A DNA stretch of 7,639 nt, from positions 1 to 7,639 of the forward strand of contig JBAVQS010000286.1 of NCBI GenBank assembly GCA_049694275.1, in the 5' to 3' direction. Source of the DNA: JBAVQS01 sp049694275. GTDB lineage: Bacteria > Chloroflexota > Anaerolineae > UBA4142 > SHND01. Positions 7,201-7,639 of this stretch are shown piece by piece. Below the pieces are notes generated by a model. The model was not told the origin of the DNA, ran no database searches, and saw only the letters and a program-made list of their open reading frames with translations. Numbering within the stretch: position 1 is the first letter of the stretch; each line of letters begins with the position of its first letter. Position numbers and translations under genes: made by a program.

Positions 7201-7428
7201 GCGCAGGGAGGCGCGCGCCTGCTGATCGGTCGAATCACCCCAAAAGAGGGTGGCAAGGTGCTCGCGCGGGTGCGCCTGTGGATATAGCACCAGGTAGGCA
7301 AGCAGCGCTTCCACCTTGCGCCGGCCCAGGTTGATCGCCTCGCCCTCCTTTTCAATACGAAGCGGGCCGAACAGATAGAGCCGAAGGGGTGGGGGCGCAC
7401 TCCGTGCAAGAGTCTTCTTTTTCGGCAT
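4231..7428 (-). CDS. SARP/BTAD-type STAND transcriptional regulator (winged helix, BTAD, NB-ARC, TPR)
   Basis: This 1065-residue cytoplasmic regulator is numbered from the ATG at 7428. A TTG six bases earlier is in frame, but the ATG fits the promoter better. Residues about 15-110 form an OmpR/SARP-like winged helix (LYLFGPLRIE, RRKVEALLAYL, RASLRTHMMVLR). About 120-236 is a BTAD helical domain (LYRGELLEGVDDEWIAPLR). About 257-530 is the NB-ARC ATPase: Walker A GPGGSGKT at 283-290, Walker B LLLILD at 353-358, ATSRE at 385-389 and GIPLAIELAAAR at 457-468. About 692-1011 holds tandem TPR units, and the C-terminus ends WQEGAGMTFEQAVGLVDE. Such proteins use ATP or ADP state and TPR ligand or protein binding to switch on transcription. 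The target genes here are unknown. It is followed by the membrane protein gene 29 bases downstream. The complete motifs show no sign of decay. Confidence 0.92.
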   Translation of the reverse strand: MPKKKTLARSAPPPLRLYLFGPLRIEKEGEAINLGRRKVEALLAYLVLYPQAHPREHLATLFWGDSTDQQARASLRTHMMVLRKQFGDILVSDRVTCRLNSEYSLWVDTRELEKGSKDNPPTQLELYRGELLEGVDDEWIAPLRRRYRDLYIDAMLRSIQDLRSASEYEQAVQHAQAVLIQDPGNERAYQHLMFCYMALGNRSAALDAYAECVRVLQETLHVAPARETQALAEWLKQSRVERTVQVAPITNLPIPLSPFVGRAREMAAIKNLIAHGRQVTLIGPGGSGKTRLSIQVATDLIDRFSGGVWWVELAVLADPTLVPQAVAHVLGVQEKPNQPLVDAIASRIGSQKLLLILDNCEHLLAEAARLMEQLLDACPNLRVLATSREALNNASEILWQAPPLSLPDQKTTLLTDLLLSFEAIRLFVERARAVKPQFALTEQNALAVTHICQRLDGIPLAIELAAARINVLTPEQIAARLDDRFNLLTQGSRTALPRQQTLRALIDWSYDLLTPPERLLLQRLSAFRGGRNLPAIEAVCGGEGIEPSQVLELVSHLVNKSLLVTEEKQGELRYGFLDTIKAYARERLKQSGEKDRIRAKHLDYFLELAEQANSQLTGPNQIHWLDRLEIEHNNLRKAFDYGRRYGHTDQAMRLGIALAEFWDVRGYLTEGTATLQRALDAAPPPAAAHSRSYRLCYAALLERFGRLIYQQGDYGAATKQIEQSVELFRELGDDKGYGAALNSLGIVARLQGNYEASRRLLQESLALNRKLGDRYQIAVALEAQGLLDYMQGNYAAARELYQQGLELFRELGHKRKIAIALTNLGSVAQQQGEYDQARALYSQALEIQRATLDRWGMAALLTNMGNVAHSQGDYAAARALHQEGLGVMRELGNKRGMAILLGNLANACYAQGDLDTAWNGHQESLKLRREMGDKRGISLELGNLADIARVRGEDVLALRLYSEALALLCELNDWRTAINSLVGVASIATRQGRFERAAAIAGLVDARAAQMKTPLDKLEAGLQARVVETVRAQLDPVTCAARWQEGAGMTFEQAVGLVDEFRQSL
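4396..5355 (-). repeat. Tandem TPR coding repeats, 120-base (40-residue) period
   Basis: About eight 40-residue units lie in the C-terminal part of the STAND regulator. Boundaries recur exactly every 40 residues, at 692, 732, 772, 812, 852, 892, 932 and 972 from the ATG. Each unit follows the pattern RELGDKRG, then NLG, then QGDYAAAR, then QxxLxL. The repeat is visible in DNA too: the word CATAATTGCCCTG and its variants recurs near 5286, 5166, 5046 and 4806 on the plus strand. The 40-residue period is longer than the usual 34-residue TPR and resembles the TPR_12/kinesin-light-chain type. The first unit (692-731) and last unit (972-1011) are the most divergent. Confidence 0.85.
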
Positions 7429-7434
7429 AGTCAA

Positions 7435-7462
7435 AGGATACCGCTTTATGGTTTCAAGTCAA
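7435..7462 (-). promoter_or_regulatory. Promoter of the STAND regulator gene (predicted leaderless transcript)
   Basis: On the minus strand TTGACT (7462-7457) is followed after 16 bases by TATCCT (7440-7435), matching five and four of six consensus bases. Six bases then separate the -10 box from the ATG at 7428, so the usual start seven bases downstream of the -10 falls on the A of the ATG. No Shine-Dalgarno sequence lies upstream of the ATG, in agreement with leaderless translation. The rest of the gap up to the transposase stop, about 80 bases, holds no other gene that I can see. Confidence 0.5.
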
Positions 7463-7544
7463 GAGCGCCCGCGCCTGTTTTTTGAGATCAAGCGGCTGCA
7501 CGAATGCGGAGTATAATAGGCGTTATCCGAAATAGCGATCAAGC

Positions 7545-7639
7545 TCATCGCAGCAATGGCTGTGGTCGTTGCTGAATCCGCAAGTTATGCAACCCACAGG
7601 CAACAACCATGGCGAGATCAGAGAATCCTTCCTTGGTAT
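7545..7639 (-). CDS. DDE transposase, C-terminal end (runs off right edge)
   Basis: The minus-strand frame entering at the right edge encodes TKEGFSDLAMVVACGLHNL followed by RIQQRPQPLLR, then TGA (7547-7545). The block LAMVVACGLHNLRI matches the final helix of the DDE_Tnp_4/IS5-like transposases (consensus of the type ...CALHNLR) that follows the catalytic glutamate. Only the last 30 residues are in the window, so the family and the intactness of the element are uncertain. The element's left end should lie between 7545 and the STAND gene promoter. No clear inverted repeat or target duplication can be identified from one end only. Confidence 0.55.
   Translation of the reverse strand, partial: TKEGFSDLAMVVACGLHNLRIQQRPQPLLR

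Noticed and set aside
7463..7483. GC-rich stretch followed by a T run as a rho-independent terminator
   Set aside because: The possible stem has a loop of only two bases, and no plus-strand gene ends there; for the minus-strand genes the run is of A residues.
7486..7544. Eight-base direct repeat GATCAAGC at 7486-7493 and 7537-7544 as a target-site duplication
   Set aside because: A repeat of this length within about 110 bases is not rare by chance, and both copies lie on the same side of the transposase stop, so they cannot flank the element.
7556..7639. Plus-strand start of a gene at the right edge (MAVVVAESASYATH...)
   Set aside because: There is no good ribosome site, and the opposite strand gives a convincing transposase C-terminus; the TATAAT at 7512-7517 lacks a -35 box at proper spacing.

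Overview
The window is a GC-rich bacterial segment. Its style suggests Chloroflexota (or a relative with similar signalling proteins). The clues are a dCache receptor with an N-terminus common in Chloroflexota and cyanobacteria, a BTAD/NB-ARC/TPR giant regulator, and a lipoprotein with a Ser/Pro/Thr linker straight after the lipobox. The assignment is inference from protein style only; no rRNA or marker gene is present.

Layout, left to right. (1) Bases 1-692, minus strand: the N-terminal 230 residues of a membrane-anchored dCache sensor whose output domain lies beyond the left edge. (2) Bases 692-768: a short gap whose minus strand may hold the 3' tail of a lost upstream gene, ending in a TGATG overlap with the sensor start. 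(3) Bases 769-1357, minus strand: a two-gene cassette, a 65-residue small protein followed by a minimal nucleotidyltransferase, with 47 bases read in two frames. Its promoter lies just upstream, in a divergent intergenic region (1358-1490). (4) Bases 1491-3662, plus strand: a 723-residue lipoprotein with an alkaline-phosphatase-superfamily-like phosphoesterase domain, preceded by a strong Shine-Dalgarno sequence and a perfect TATAAT box. (5) Bases 3659-4201, minus strand: a polytopic membrane protein whose stop codon interlocks with that of the lipoprotein gene. (6) Bases 4231-7428, minus strand: a 1065-residue SARP/BTAD-type STAND regulator with winged helix, BTAD, NB-ARC ATPase and about eight 40-residue TPR units. 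It probably starts at an ATG on a leaderless transcript and is likely cotranscribed with the membrane protein. (7) Bases 7545-7639, minus strand: the last 30 residues of a probable DDE transposase cut by the right edge.

How they may work together: the STAND regulator and the membrane protein form a likely two-gene operon, in which a signal-responsive ATPase/TPR regulator is made with an uncharacterised membrane partner. The nucleotidyltransferase pair is a mobile-looking cassette, and a transposase lies at the other end, so this is an accessory-type region. No CRISPR array, tRNA or rRNA was seen. No intergenic stretch exceeds about 135 bases. The most unusual features are the dual-coding overlap in the nucleotidyltransferase pair, the predicted leaderless start of the regulator, and the possible gene remnant in front of the sensor gene.
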